Below, in pieces: positions 46,095-56,479 of a stretch of DNA of 64,000 nucleotides. Position 1 is the first letter of the stretch. The number at the start of each line of letters is the position of its first letter. The translations under genes and the position numbers were made by a program. Source of the stretch: Sabellastarte sp. h YS-2021 (lineage: Eukaryota > Annelida > Polychaeta > Sabellida > Sabellidae); assembly GCA_964017235.1 (NCBI GenBank), contig OZ024928.1, positions 2,976,001-3,040,000 on the forward strand, in the 5' to 3' direction. Under the pieces are notes generated by a model. It was not told the DNA's origin. It searched no databases and saw only the letters and a list, made by a program, of their open reading frames with translations.

Positions 46095-47973
46095 AATGAT
46101 ACATACAACTTACATGTAACATCTTTGACAAAGATTTTGGCCCATGGTGTTTGGCAGATATTGTCCCATATTTACTGGCAGACATTTACTGATTCTAGCC
46201 ATCATGATGTAATATTACTTCATATCTAGAGATTTTACTTCTTTTTCCAATAAATTCTGTATTTGTACATTATGAATCTAGATCCAAACCTCTTTGATGG
46301 CTTGCCATGTCACCTTGTAATGCTTAATAGATATTGATTTATACAAAATTTATTTATCATTTTTCCTTCAGGGCAGTAAAGTTCTTTACTGCCCTGAAGT
46401 GGGGGGTAGGGTTGACAGAAATTTCTTACTTATAATACTAGATTGTTAGTTATTGTGTCAGGTGACACGGTTTATCACATGAATTATCATGCTTTACATA
46501 TGTACATGTTGCAAAATACTGGTTATATATATATAGTATTAATAAAAAGAATTTTAAACCCATATCATTGTTTATTGTCTTGGGGGGGTCGTGGGAAATG
46601 TGCGGGATGGCATTTGGGTGCCATCTAGATCATTTCTGACGACCCTAAATTTTTGCAACCAGTACTGTTTTCATTTGCACTCGGCCAATGGTCAAGCGGT
46701 CAAGCGTGGGACCTCTCTGAAATACAGTCTGCAACCTTTCATTTACATGTACAACACACAAGGACACACATCTAAATTTTTACCCACCCCTTTTGTCTCA
46801 TGGGATCCCCCCCCTGAAATATTATGTACAGATTACTGCTCTGAGTTTATTTTCAGGTTGTGATGTCAGTGGTCAATGGTTGGACTTTTCACTTGCCACT
46901 GCGTCTTATTATGCCACATGGTTGGCCATGTACATAGATGGCTCCATGGATGGTGCCCCAGCCTTGAGTGTTAACGAGCGTGGAAGCCATTGGCTTCGTG
47001 TGGTGTGCCATCTTGTTTTGGAAGTGCTGCCTTCGGGTACAGCGTCATGAACAGTTAACCTCCTCATCAGTAGTGCTCACTTCTGTGTGCTGGCTTCCTT
47101 ACTATATATTATGCATATGCTCTTTCTACTGATATTCTGTGCAGAGACTGTATTAGTATTTTACTAGTATGCCTTTCATTAGTAACATAACTATTTGGCT
47201 GTAATACTATGTTTTTCTATATATATGCAAACATGGCCTTTCTATTGATGTCTGTTGCAAGGATTGTGCTGGTATTGAACTGGTTGACTGTATGCTCACA
47301 ATATGCTGTTGCTTACGTTTTTATTGAAATTATTTTTAAATATTTTACTTTATCTTATCTTTTATGCAACATGACTCTGCCATTACTTTTTATAAGCTCA
47401 TTAATGGGTTCTGTCCGAACTTTCCAATGGAAACGTCGGACAGTTGGGTTTTACTGTGGGATCACTTTAAATAATTGGCAGATATTGTCCCATATTTACT
47501 GGCAGACATTTACTGATTCTAGCCATCATGATGTAATATTACTTCATATCTAGAGATTTTACTTCTTTTTCCAATAAATTCTGTATTTGTACATTATGAA
47601 TCTAGATCCAAACCTCTTTGATGGCTTGCCATGTCACCTTGTAATGCTTATTAGATATTGATTTATACAAAATTTATTTATCATTTTTCCTTCAGGGCAG
47701 TAAAGTTCTTTACTGTCCTGAAGTGGGGGGTAGGGTTGACAGAAATTTCTTACTTATAATACTAGATTGTTAGTTATTGTGTCAGGTGACACGGTTTATC
47801 ACATGAATTATCATGCTTTACATATGTACATGTTGCAAAATACTGGTTATATATATATAGTATTAATAAAAAGAATTTTAAACCTATATCATTGTTTATT
47901 GTCTTGGGGGGTCGTGGGAAATGAATGATACATGCAACTTACATGTAACATCTTTGACAAAGATTTTGGCCCA
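46095..47973. mobile_element. Repeat-core-repeat element with 50-bp flanking duplication
   Basis: Direct repeats of 450 bp (46151-46600) and 449 bp (47475-47923) are almost identical and enclose an 874-bp core. Outside them lies a 50-bp duplication (46095-46144 and 47924-47973, one difference seen). The repeats start TTGGCAGATATTGTCCC and end GTCGTGGGAAATG, without the TG...CA of LTRs. The core has no recognisable retroelement motif. Possible readings are a non-autonomous LTR-like element, a product of circular DNA integration, or a local rearrangement. The short age gap between copies suggests it is recent. Confidence 0.6.
46366..46399. repeat. Perfect 16-bp hairpin in left 450-bp repeat
   Basis: CTTCAGGGCAGTAAAG-TT-CTTTACTGCCCTGAAG: two perfect 16-nt arms and a 2-nt loop. 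The right repeat carries it at 47690-47723 with one mismatch. Confidence 0.85.
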
Positions 47974-49379
47974 GTAATGTGGAATTAAAGACTTCATTGC
48001 TGCCAGAATGTACCTTAACAGGCAATGCTAAAAATGTTTTCATGCTGAGATTATAAATTACATGATTCCATTTTTGGTTGTCATAGTTTCTCCTAGTGTA
48101 AAGATTATTTGGGATTAAATTCTTTCCCTTAATCAACAATTATTAAAACAAGGTAATCCATATTTTTGTAGGTGAAAACAAGGTTGTATAGTATAAATTT
48201 GGCTCAGTGTATTTGCCTATGTCAGGTTTTTGTGCTTGTTCAGTTTAATTCTGCAGCATGATTGTTTGTGTATTTAGTGTATTTTTGTTTATACAGTGGG
48301 GAAATTACTCCTGTCACATATATTTTAAATTTCAATTCCAGCCATATATAGGGAAACTTGAAAATATAAAAACTACAACAATTTAATGCAACAAACATGA
48401 AGGAAACCAGTGTAAAAATGAGTACATTTGTTGACACTTGTTTATGCAAAATTGCCAAATCTATCCATAGCATGGGGAGCTGTGGAACTAAGTAAAATCA
48501 TTAACCAGTCCATATGTCTGGTACTTTTGGTGAAATGTTTGGTTGAGAACAATGATTTTCATTCATCTTTATTAATTCAGTAATTTTTTAAGATTTTTGA
48601 CAGCTTGAACAGATGCAAGTTGAAGAGATAATATGTCTAATTCTGAATATGTGTGGTCCACATGTATAAATAGCACCACAAATCAATATATTCTGTGATG
48701 TATTAACACATTTTGTAATTTAAGGGCAGTGGCTTAGAATGCTACAGTGCTCAGGCAAAACTGCACATGAATAATTTTGATATGCATTCATGCCAACATT
48801 CTTAAGTGTAACACTGACATTAGAGTTTTCTATGAGTGTTACCACTAGATTGTATTGATCAGTTAGCAGACCGTAACTTAAGTACATTTCACAAAGTCAC
48901 CCCAGAACCAGTTTTATTAATTGCAAACTGTGAAATACATGAAGTTTTAATATTCCTAGGTCCCTGATTTGGTACACATAACATTATTCACTTCATTGAA
49001 TGAATACATTAAGAACAAAATGAGATCAAAGAATGCTAATGCATTTTGTATTTGTCGTTATGGAAAAAAATCACACGTTAATGCCAAATGGTTTAGTGGA
49101 CACTATTTAAATACTATACCTAGCATTCAGGGTAATAGGCAGAGCAAAGTTTGTAGATAAGAAAAGGGGCCATACTAGAAAATTTGTCTTCCTTATTTGA
49201 GGACTTATAATCACAATAAAATTGCATAATTATCATGATTTATCCACTCACAAAGTGGATATACTGATATCAAGAAATTGTATATAAAGATTTATAAATG
49301 AATAACGAAAGTCACTTATCTTAGTTGATAATCTTAAATGACAAGTCAGTTGAAATGTAGACATTGTGGGTCAAAAAAA
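47974..49379. other. Non-coding AT-rich stretch
   Basis: No gene recognised. The 63-codon frame at 48969-49160 is Lys/Asn-rich without a domain. No repeat boundary is clear. Confidence 0.35.
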
Positions 49380-50118
49380 GGATAATTGCATTGATTTATT
49401 GAGAGTATAAGATGACTATTTTGAAGTTCAATAAATCAGGACAATAAGAAAATAATTTAAGATAATCATTGCAACTTAATATGTCAAGATATGAATATGA
49501 CAATTGCAAATTATTGAGATAGCAATTTAACAATCTGGTTATTTATTCTGATACAGTCCCTATTTCCCCATAGCATATTTTAGGTATTTGAGAAGTTAAA
49601 GCCAGAATACATAATCTTCACACCACAGGTAAGCTCTTGATCATTTCCACATGAAAGCTCTGGTACAATATTCTGTACACTTGACAAGTTTTGTGGAATA
49701 CATTGAAAGAAAAGTGGCTAGATTGCACAACCATGCCTACCCACTTACACATATTTACACAAAAATATAAAGTGTACCTAAGTACTGAATGTCTGTTGGA
49801 TAAATTCCCATATATTATGTAATTTACAGATGACTTGTTTTAACACATTAAGAATGTTGTATGTAACAGATTTTCTGTTCATATATTCCAATCGTATAAC
49901 AATTATACACATTTCAAAATATTATTCAAACTTTCAAGATTTATTTTCAACCCATATAAAGAAACTGCTCAGTTATAAAATTGTAGTCGATTTTTTATTA
50001 CACATAACTTATATGTGAAATGTTTTACATAACTAAAACAAATTATTTCTGTTCTTTCAACGGCTTTTGTATTCGGTAAACAAAAGATAAGCTTTTTAAA
50101 TGGAAAGTGCAGGTCACC
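49380..50118. repeat. Diverged tandem unit, left part
   Basis: Matches 56905-57680 over its whole length (ATCATTTCCACATGAAAGC, TTGACAAGTTTTGTGGAATA / TTGACTGGTTTTGTTCAATA, TATGTGAAATGTTTTACAT / TGTGTGAAATGTTTTACAT). The following part of this unit was displaced by the Ngaro insertion and resumes near 56480. Confidence 0.75.
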
Positions 50119-50133
50119 TTAGAACCCACACTT

Positions 50134-50335
50134 GTATAAGCACGGCTTGTGAGGGGCCTGCTACTGCAGTTGGAGGCGACCTTAAAACCAGTCTTTTATT
50201 TATTTTTATTTACACTTTAGTCATTTTTGTTTACTCCCCACTAGCCAATAGGAATTAAGCTATACCCTATCGACCACAATTGAATTGACCTTCTGCCATA
50301 TTTATTTTCAAAGTCAATGAGTGAACAAGTTCTAC
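50134..50335 (+). repeat. Ngaro split repeat A1
   Basis: Begins GTATAAGCACGGCTTGTGAG and ends GTGAACAAGTTCTAC. Identical to A2 as read. It probably contains the promoter, since ORF1 starts 80 bp downstream. Confidence 0.92.
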
Positions 50336-50415
50336 TACGTGAAGGATTGGAAATTTTAGTTTTTTTTTAGTGTTATGTTTTTACTTGACTAATTTAACAT
50401 ATTGCGACGTTCACA

Positions 50416-51636
50416 ATGCCTTCGACACAGAAGACTCCTTCTAATAAGAGAAAGAAGGTTACAGCTTCAGCCAGAGCTCGTATTTCCACAAGGAAAGTCA
50501 ACAGACAATCGACCAAACACTTGGGGGAATCTTATATACAACAATCAACACCCACTGACGTGAGTACTGTCCCCCAAAATCATACTTCAGATCCGACTTC
50601 CTCACAGGGTGATACATCGACTGCCATCATTTCTATGCTAAATAAACTATCCGAATCGAACCAAGCACTGATGGCTAGAATAGAATCCATCGAAGAGAGA
50701 CAAAACAGCGACAGAACTCGCTCAGATCAGATGTTCGGATCCGACTCTGCTGGACAGGGAGCTATGAATGCTCTTCCCGACGCCGCGGTAACGGGGGCCA
50801 GGTCTCAGAATGTGCATTTCCATGCTCCACCACCCATGGGAGGCCCGAGGGTCCGTATTCCCACTGTACCTAGAGCTCAGAACCACCCACAGGGTAGCTC
50901 CATTGGACTTGGAGACCACTTCCAGCCTCAGTCCACAGTCAGAGCCGACATCCAATCTGATGGGATAGTACCCACACTGGAAGCACTTAGGAGAGCACCA
51001 TCCATCTCCAGCTCGGTCACCCAGCTGCTGGAATCATATGAGGAACAGGCCCGTGCATCACTACAAGGTAGGCAGGCTAAAAAGTCGGGTAGATACAATA
51101 CAACTGACATTGTCTATACCACCCCAGAGTACAGGTGGCCTAATGAAGGCTACCATGCACCTGCAGGTAAAAAGAAGGTGGCCTACGATGATCTGACCCT
51201 ACCTCAATGGGCTGTAGGCCAGTTATCTAACATCTTTTACATGAGCGACCCAACAACAGCTAAACATGCCCTCCTCCAGGTCATATTAGCCATGAAGGAT
51301 GCCACTTCCCTACCCTGGCCAGCTGTGAGAGGGGCATGGGCCACATCCATGCATGACCTGGAGGAGGGGCATCTTGGATGGCAGGACGCTACGCAATGGT
51401 CAATCAATCGCCTTAGCTCGTCTCAAATCTCAATGGCTTCCTCTCAGGCTTCCCACATGTCTCAACCCAAGAAGCTGTGTAAGTTCTATAATGAGGGCAC
51501 CTGTTCTCATGATACCAGCCATGGAATGTATAAGCATATGTGTGCATATTGTGACAGGCAGGGGAAATCTGGAAGCCATCCAGAAAATAAATGCTATATG
51601 AAGTTGAAGGCTAAAGACAAACAACAGAACGTCTAG
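50416..51636 (+). CDS. Ngaro ORF1 (gag-like)
   Basis: A 406-aa protein starting at the first ATG after A1. The N-terminus is basic and Ser/Thr-rich (SNKRKKVTASARARISTRK). A short coiled coil follows at about 75-95 (MLNKLSESNQALMARIESIE), then a Pro/Gly-rich linker and a folded region with WPNEGYHAP and LPQWAVGQLSNIFYM. The C-terminal knuckle CKFYNEGTC...H...HMCAYC...H...C spans about 355-394. It probably coats the RNA. Homologous, broken versions lie at 25190-26065 and at 31516-31928 with 32726-33606. A 198-nt gap separates it from ORF2. Confidence 0.85.
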   Translation: MPSTQKTPSNKRKKVTASARARISTRKVNRQSTKHLGESYIQQSTPTDVSTVPQNHTSDPTSSQGDTSTAIISMLNKLSESNQALMARIESIEERQNSDRTRSDQMFGSDSAGQGAMNALPDAAVTGARSQNVHFHAPPPMGGPRVRIPTVPRAQNHPQGSSIGLGDHFQPQSTVRADIQSDGIVPTLEALRRAPSISSSVTQLLESYEEQARASLQGRQAKKSGRYNTTDIVYTTPEYRWPNEGYHAPAGKKKVAYDDLTLPQWAVGQLSNIFYMSDPTTAKHALLQVILAMKDATSLPWPAVRGAWATSMHDLEEGHLGWQDATQWSINRLSSSQISMASSQASHMSQPKKLCKFYNEGTCSHDTSHGMYKHMCAYCDRQGKSGSHPENKCYMKLKAKDKQQNV

Positions 51637-51834
51637 GACAGAAAACCACTTGGACACTCACCATATTTTAAGGACAGTCACAAAGAAGTAGGACACTGGG
51701 GGGAGGGGGGTAAGGCAGAGACTGATAACGGGCAGGGTAGTAATATCAAACTTGCACATAGACAAAATAATAGTGTAATAGTCAAAGAATATATAAGACA
51801 ATTACACATTGTTCATGATACCTGATATGATAAC

Positions 51835-53916
51835 ATGTATTGTGATTGTATGCAGAATGTTAATACTGTAAATTGTATATATCCTCTTACTAATAACCCG
51901 AATTCGGGTACATGTGATGTTAGTATGGGGGTGGTCACCCCTGATAAATTAACCACTAACAGTCATAAGGTAAATCAAGATGTTAGTTTAAATTCTAACT
52001 ATACTGTAAACCAGAAAATGGCTGCAGTTGCCAGTCAACATTATGCTACTACGGTCGGGGAAGTGCGACCTCACCATCAGTGCCCTCTTGGACAAAATTA
52101 TTCTAAAAATAGTAGTTTTGTGAACGCACTTTCTATGTGTACTGTCATGTTTACAAACAAGTACTGGCGGGATACTGATAAAGGGGTTACCACTCACTTG
52201 GTATTCATTTCAAATGGAAAAAAATTTCAAAAATTTTGTTTTTGGAATATCTCTCATGTTAAGGGGACGGTACAAGTTGTGGAATGCACTGATGTTGAGG
52301 TAGGTTATCTGCAAATTGTTTCTACTGTTGCAATCCCCATATTATTTAGTGAATTTTTCAGTGATACTGGGAATCCCATTTTGACATATGATAACCATAT
52401 GAAAGATGTGTGGTCCGTCAGAACATACGGCTGTTCATATTTAGATTATATGGACCATCTGATTGACAAACTGATCCTGCAGCAGGATCACCTGGAAACT
52501 GTCGAGAAGAATTATAGTTCCCCTGGTGTCAAAAATGCTGTCCATGCCGTCAGTAGCCGTACCGTTACCGCCGTTGTATCCACTGATCCTAACATTAACA
52601 TTGATCAGCTTGACCATAACCATGATATCGCTGATAAATCTAAAACTATAGGTTTCCTCAACCATGTACAGGGAAATTTCAGTTTTGTGGGTCCTGATAG
52701 GCAAACTCGGGACTGTGATAATATTGAAACCTATATAAAGATGGCTGAAGCCATCCAAGACAGTGGCATGCCAAACTACAAATTTGCAAGATTTCCACTC
52801 AAATCTGGCCTTAACATTGATGCATGGGCTCATTATCTGAAGGATTACCACGACAAATTTCTTATACAATACCTTAAGTATGGTTTCCCCTTATCTGCCA
52901 CAGATCTCAGCTTAACTCACAATAAGGAAGTCACCAACCACCATTCAGCCACCCAGTTCCCTGCAGCCATTGACCACTATCTGAAAAAGGAGGTGACATT
53001 AGGTGCCATATTGGGCCCCTATGATAGCATTAACTACGAGAACCTGCATTGTTCCCCCCTACTTACACGCCCCAAAGATGGGGACAACAGGAGAGTCATT
53101 TTGAACTTGTCTTTCCCTGCTGGGGCGTCATTAAATGACACGGTCACCAGGAACCTTTTTGATGACAGGCCATTTACCTTACGTTTTCCTACCATAGATG
53201 GCATTCTTGATAGTATCAGAGATATACAGGGTACTCCCATGTTGGCCAAGATTGATGTGGCCAGGGCTTTTCGTAACCTGCGTGTGGACCCAGTCGACGC
53301 CTTCAAATTTGGCATAAAATGGCATAATAAATATTACCTTGACGTTGCGTTGGCGTTCGGCTGGGTTCATGGCAGTGCGTCGTTTCAAATGACGTCCGAC
53401 GCCATATTGCACATCATGAGGCGTCACGACTGCAAAATCTTTGCCTACATAGATGACTTCATCATAGTTTCTGAAAAAAGTGACGCTATGCGTCATTACC
53501 AAGCTCTCTTTGACCTGTTTACAGAGCTAGGCCTCCCCATGAACCTGGACAAGCTCTCCCCTCCCACTAGAATTCTTACATGCCTTGGGGTTACCATTGA
53601 TCTTGATAAAAATCTAATATATATAGAGCAGAGTAAGATGGAGGAAATCTATAAGGAATGCCTGCTAACCAGGTCCAAAAAATCTCTTACCAGACGTCAA
53701 TTCCAATCCCTTCTGGGCAAATTGATTTACCTCCACAAGTCTGTAAACCCGCCAGGATCTTTGTCAACAGAATACTGTCTTTATTTAGGGAAAGTTCTGG
53801 GGCCAAAAGGATCCACCTTACACAAGAATTTTTCATGGATCTGGATTGGTTCATTACCTTTCTTCCAAGATTTTCGGGATCTTCGAAAATTTTTAAGTCA
53901 GATATTAGACAGATGA
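51835..53916 (+). CDS. Ngaro ORF2, reverse transcriptase
   Basis: A 693-codon frame. Residues 1-300 show no recognised domain. The pre-RT block (IDAWAHYLKDYHDKF) is followed by RT motifs: LLTRPKDGDNRRVILNLSFP, the first Asp in LAKIDVARAFRNLRVDP, FGWVHGSASFQMTSDAIL and active site YIDD (538-541). LTCLGVTIDLD and the thumb RRQFQSLLGKLIYLHK come next. At about 53746 the frame shifts by one base. The homologous continuation (PARIFVNRIL) is in the frame of the next gene, so the last 55 or so codons here are out-of-frame readthrough. It makes cDNA from the element's RNA. A single-base deletion is the simplest explanation. Confidence 0.85.
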   Translation: MYCDCMQNVNTVNCIYPLTNNPNSGTCDVSMGVVTPDKLTTNSHKVNQDVSLNSNYTVNQKMAAVASQHYATTVGEVRPHHQCPLGQNYSKNSSFVNALSMCTVMFTNKYWRDTDKGVTTHLVFISNGKKFQKFCFWNISHVKGTVQVVECTDVEVGYLQIVSTVAIPILFSEFFSDTGNPILTYDNHMKDVWSVRTYGCSYLDYMDHLIDKLILQQDHLETVEKNYSSPGVKNAVHAVSSRTVTAVVSTDPNINIDQLDHNHDIADKSKTIGFLNHVQGNFSFVGPDRQTRDCDNIETYIKMAEAIQDSGMPNYKFARFPLKSGLNIDAWAHYLKDYHDKFLIQYLKYGFPLSATDLSLTHNKEVTNHHSATQFPAAIDHYLKKEVTLGAILGPYDSINYENLHCSPLLTRPKDGDNRRVILNLSFPAGASLNDTVTRNLFDDRPFTLRFPTIDGILDSIRDIQGTPMLAKIDVARAFRNLRVDPVDAFKFGIKWHNKYYLDVALAFGWVHGSASFQMTSDAILHIMRRHDCKIFAYIDDFIIVSEKSDAMRHYQALFDLFTELGLPMNLDKLSPPTRILTCLGVTIDLDKNLIYIEQSKMEEIYKECLLTRSKKSLTRRQFQSLLGKLIYLHKSVNPPGSLSTEYCLYLGKVLGPKGSTLHKNFSWIWIGSLPFFQDFRDLRKFLSQILDR

Positions 53917-54377
53917 ACTCACTGAATGTGGACGCCTGCTTGACAGGAGTGGGGGGCGTTTGGAATAACAGGGTTTATGCAGCTCCCGTCCCCACTTATG
54001 TAAACTTTCAGCCCAACATAACCCATCTAGAGATGATTAATATCATGATAGCCCTAAGGCTGTGGGCCACAGACTGGGCTGGATCCTCAGTTACTTTTCA
54101 CTGTGACAATCTGGCGGTTGTCCAGGTGGTTAACTCTGGCAAGACCAGAGACAAATTTCTCAATGCATGTATCAGGCATATATGGTTTATCTCGGCGGTT
54201 CATGACATTGACCTTCACTTGGCTCACATCCAAGGTCACAAGAATTTCATTGCCGACTCCCTATCTAGAATTTATTCCCAGAAAGGCATATCCATTAGTA
54301 ATTTCACCACACTTGTAAACAATTATGAATGGGAAAGAATTCATTTAACATATTTTAACCTGGACATTTGTATATAA
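53746..54377 (+). CDS. Ngaro RNase H (continuation of ORF2)
   Basis: This frame is open from 53658 and its homologous content starts at about 53746. It gives the connection LTQEFFMDLDWFITFLPRF, then RNase H: NVDACLTGVGGVW (first Asp), THLEMINIMIALRLWA (Glu), VTFHCDNLAVVQVVNSG (second Asp) and AHIQGHKNFIADSLSR (final Asp). The decayed minus-strand copy has the same blocks. The ATG at 53658 precedes the homology but encodes unrelated residues, so the domain is more likely the C-terminal half of an ancestral RT-RNase H protein. The stop at 54375-54377 overlaps the recombinase frame. Confidence 0.82.
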
Positions 54378-55312
54378 TTGTGTTGACAGCATACAGACCT
54401 TCAACAGACCAAGCTCATAGAACTCATTTTTCAACATATCTTTCAGTCTTGTTGTTCTATTCTCTTCCATTGAATGTTTCAGCTCAAAATATTTTGATTT
54501 TTCTAGAATTTTTGGTGAAAAATCACCTGTCTCCTAGGGTGGTTAGGAACTACTTTGCATCCATCTCTTCCCTGGCTAAGTTCTATCACATGGATTCTTC
54601 TGACCTCTCTCACCCTGCTGTTTTCAGGTTCCTCAGGAGCTTATCCATTAATTCCACCTTTAGGCCCACGCCGAGGGGTGTCTTTTCCATTAGGATAATG
54701 TATGATATCTCAAAAGCTTGTGATTCACTTCAGGACCCTATTTTATATAGGGCCATTTTTCTCACAGCATTTTATGCATTTTTAAGACTGTCAAATATAG
54801 CTCCACATTCCATTCGACAGTTCTCTCAGTCCAAGCATTTTTTGAGGAAGGATCTGATCTTTGCCGCCCCAGGAGCTCATCTTCTAATTAAGTGGACAAA
54901 GACCATCCAGGATCCAAACTCCTCCCACATGATTCAGCTCCCAGAGGTCGATAATTTTTACTTATGCCCTGTTAGAGCTCTTAGAGCACTTTTGCAATCC
55001 AGACCCCTTCCTTCCACAGCCCCCCTGTTTGCTACCTCATATCACCCCCATCTACAAGTCATAGATACACATGTTAGAGATGCTCTGAAAGTAGTGCTCA
55101 ATATCCTCAACATATCACCGGTAGGTCATGGCTTCCACTCCTTTCGGCGTTCAGGAGCCACTTTTGCATTTGATAATAATATTCCTCTCCAAAACATCAT
55201 GGCTCATGGATTATGGCGAAGTTCCTATGTTTGGACCTACCTCCAGAACGCCTCTCAAGCCCCCTCCATCATCCCTTCTACCTTCTCTTCCGTTATCCCC
55301 ACTTTTTTCTAG
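54368..55312 (+). CDS. Ngaro tyrosine recombinase
   Basis: A 314-codon frame that opens at a TTG overlapping the RNase H stop. It lacks an ATG until codon 75, so it needs reinitiation, non-ATG start, frameshifting or splicing. Core-binding helices occupy about 15-115. Catalytic residues, counted from the TTG, are Arg140 in AFLRLSN, Lys in LLIKWTKTIQ, His257/Arg260 in HSFRR, His280 and Trp283 in AHGLW, and the nucleophilic Tyr287 or Tyr291 in YVWTYL. The family joins circular cDNA to the genome by strand exchange instead of a DDE integrase. No internal stop. Confidence 0.88.
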   Translation: MYIIVLTAYRPSTDQAHRTHFSTYLSVLLFYSLPLNVSAQNILIFLEFLVKNHLSPRVVRNYFASISSLAKFYHMDSSDLSHPAVFRFLRSLSINSTFRPTPRGVFSIRIMYDISKACDSLQDPILYRAIFLTAFYAFLRLSNIAPHSIRQFSQSKHFLRKDLIFAAPGAHLLIKWTKTIQDPNSSHMIQLPEVDNFYLCPVRALRALLQSRPLPSTAPLFATSYHPHLQVIDTHVRDALKVVLNILNISPVGHGFHSFRRSGATFAFDNNIPLQNIMAHGLWRSSYVWTYLQNASQAPSIIPSTFSSVIPTFF

Positions 55313-55320
55313 TTTGGCTT

Positions 55321-55521
55321 TGGTGGTTTTAAAAATTTTTCATTTTTACACTCATAATTTTTAAATACCTGTTTTTAATCCTATCTATGTATGTCTACAC
55401 TAACATGTAAATAAATGCCTCAAGAATACCCTCACTTTAACTTCACAACCACTGTGACCTGTGACCTGCCCACAATGACCTCTTGACCTCGTACAACCTT
55501 GACCTGGTCTCGCTCCAACTG
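55321..55521 (+). repeat. Ngaro split repeat B1
   Basis: Starts TGGTGGTTTTAAAAATTTTT and ends CTCGCTCCAACTG. Contains ACATGTAAATAAATGCC, where AATAAA could be the polyadenylation signal. Adjoins A2 directly. Confidence 0.9.
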
Positions 55522-55723
55522 GTATAAGCACGGCTTGTGAGGGGCCTGCTACTGCAGTTGGAGGCGACCTTAAAACCAGTCTTTTATTTATTTTTATTTA
55601 CACTTTAGTCATTTTTGTTTACTCCCCACTAGCCAATAGGAATTAAGCTATACCCTATCGACCACAATTGAATTGACCTTCTGCCATATTTATTTTCAAA
55701 GTCAATGAGTGAACAAGTTCTAC
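55522..55723 (+). repeat. Ngaro split repeat A2
   Basis: Identical to A1 as read and directly joined to B1. The B1-A2 junction is the site at which a circular intermediate would regenerate the outer ends. Confidence 0.92.
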
Positions 55724-56271
55724 CCACCACCACTACCCTGGTACATCATAAGCTTCAGTGTGAACTCACTGGCTTGGTAGGGCTATCCCTATCGCAATTT
55801 AGCCGAATTTTTGGCTAAAACTAGGTAGGGCCAGGCTGACCCTGGTTCCCCCTCTCAACTATGACCTTTCAACGAATTATGACCTTTCGACCTCCAAGGA
55901 TTGATCCACTTGGAGGAATGATGTAGGATCCTGTGTCTGGTGATGCCCCTTTAAGTTGGTACCTTAAGGTCATGTAACATGTAATCCACTATTCACAGTA
56001 ACCCTCTTGGGCCTTGACCCCTTGTGGCTGTCCCACCATAAGGGAGGTCTCCTGTTGTAGGGATTGATGTGGGCCCTTGTAGTCTAGGGATAGGCTGGAC
56101 CAGGCTGACCCTGGCTCCCCCTTCTGACACATTCACTTTCGTCCCGATTTTTGACATGTTAACCAACATGCGAGTTGCATGTTAACGAATATACCATATG
56201 GATATAAAGGCTTGCTTAGAATACCTTGTGGGTAATTTGTATGTGTTTGTGATATGTATCAGTACGTGCTA
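55724..56271 (+). other. Ngaro A2-B2 spacer
   Basis: Non-coding 548 bp with repeated GGCTGACCCTGGTTCCCCCT / GGCTGACCCTGGCTCCCCCT blocks, CCACTTGGAGGAATGATGTA and GGGAGGTCTCCTG. The same blocks mark the short derivatives at 10265, 12540 and 31965. Confidence 0.75.
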
Positions 56272-56472
56272 TGGTGGTTTTAAAAATTTTTCATTTTTAC
56301 ACTCATAATTTTTAAATACCTGTTTTTAATCCTATCTATGTATGTCTACACTAACATGTAAATAAATGCCTCAAGAATACCCTCACTTTAACTTCACAAC
56401 CACTGTGACCTGTGACCTGCCCACAATGACCTCTTGACCTCGTACAACCTTGACCTGGTCTCGCTCCAACTG
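56272..56472 (+). repeat. Ngaro split repeat B2
   Basis: Identical to B1 as read. It ends the element at CAACTG, after which the interrupted tandem unit resumes. Confidence 0.9.
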
Positions 56473-56479
56473 CCAGTGG

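Larger units (their letters stand above)
50134..56472 (+). mobile_element. Near-intact Ngaro-type YR retrotransposon
   Basis: A 6.3 kb element with the split direct repeat signature A1 - genes - B1 A2 - B2. A1 50134-50335 equals A2 55522-55723 (202 bp), and B1 55321-55521 equals B2 56272-56472 (201 bp); I saw no difference within either pair. Genes are gag-like ORF1, RT, RNase H and a tyrosine recombinase. No methyltransferase (typical of DIRS proper) and no SGNH hydrolase frame is seen. No target duplication is apparent, as expected for recombinase-mediated insertion. Identical repeats mean a recent insertion. One apparent base loss breaks the RT/RNase H frame. Confidence 0.92.

Noticed and set aside
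46793..47050. 85-codon frame preceded by an acceptor-like TTTTCAG, considered as a captured host exon
   Set aside because: I recognise no domain and no donor site fits. Noted only as part of the repeat-core-repeat structure.
46151..47923. Calling the 450-bp repeats LTRs of a TRIM-type retrotransposon
   Set aside because: No TG...CA ends, no short target duplication, and no primer binding site seen after the left repeat. Left unclassified.
53740..53750. Programmed -1 frameshift site
   Set aside because: TGTAAAC is not a canonical slippery heptamer. A one-base deletion in this copy is simpler; kept only as a testable alternative.
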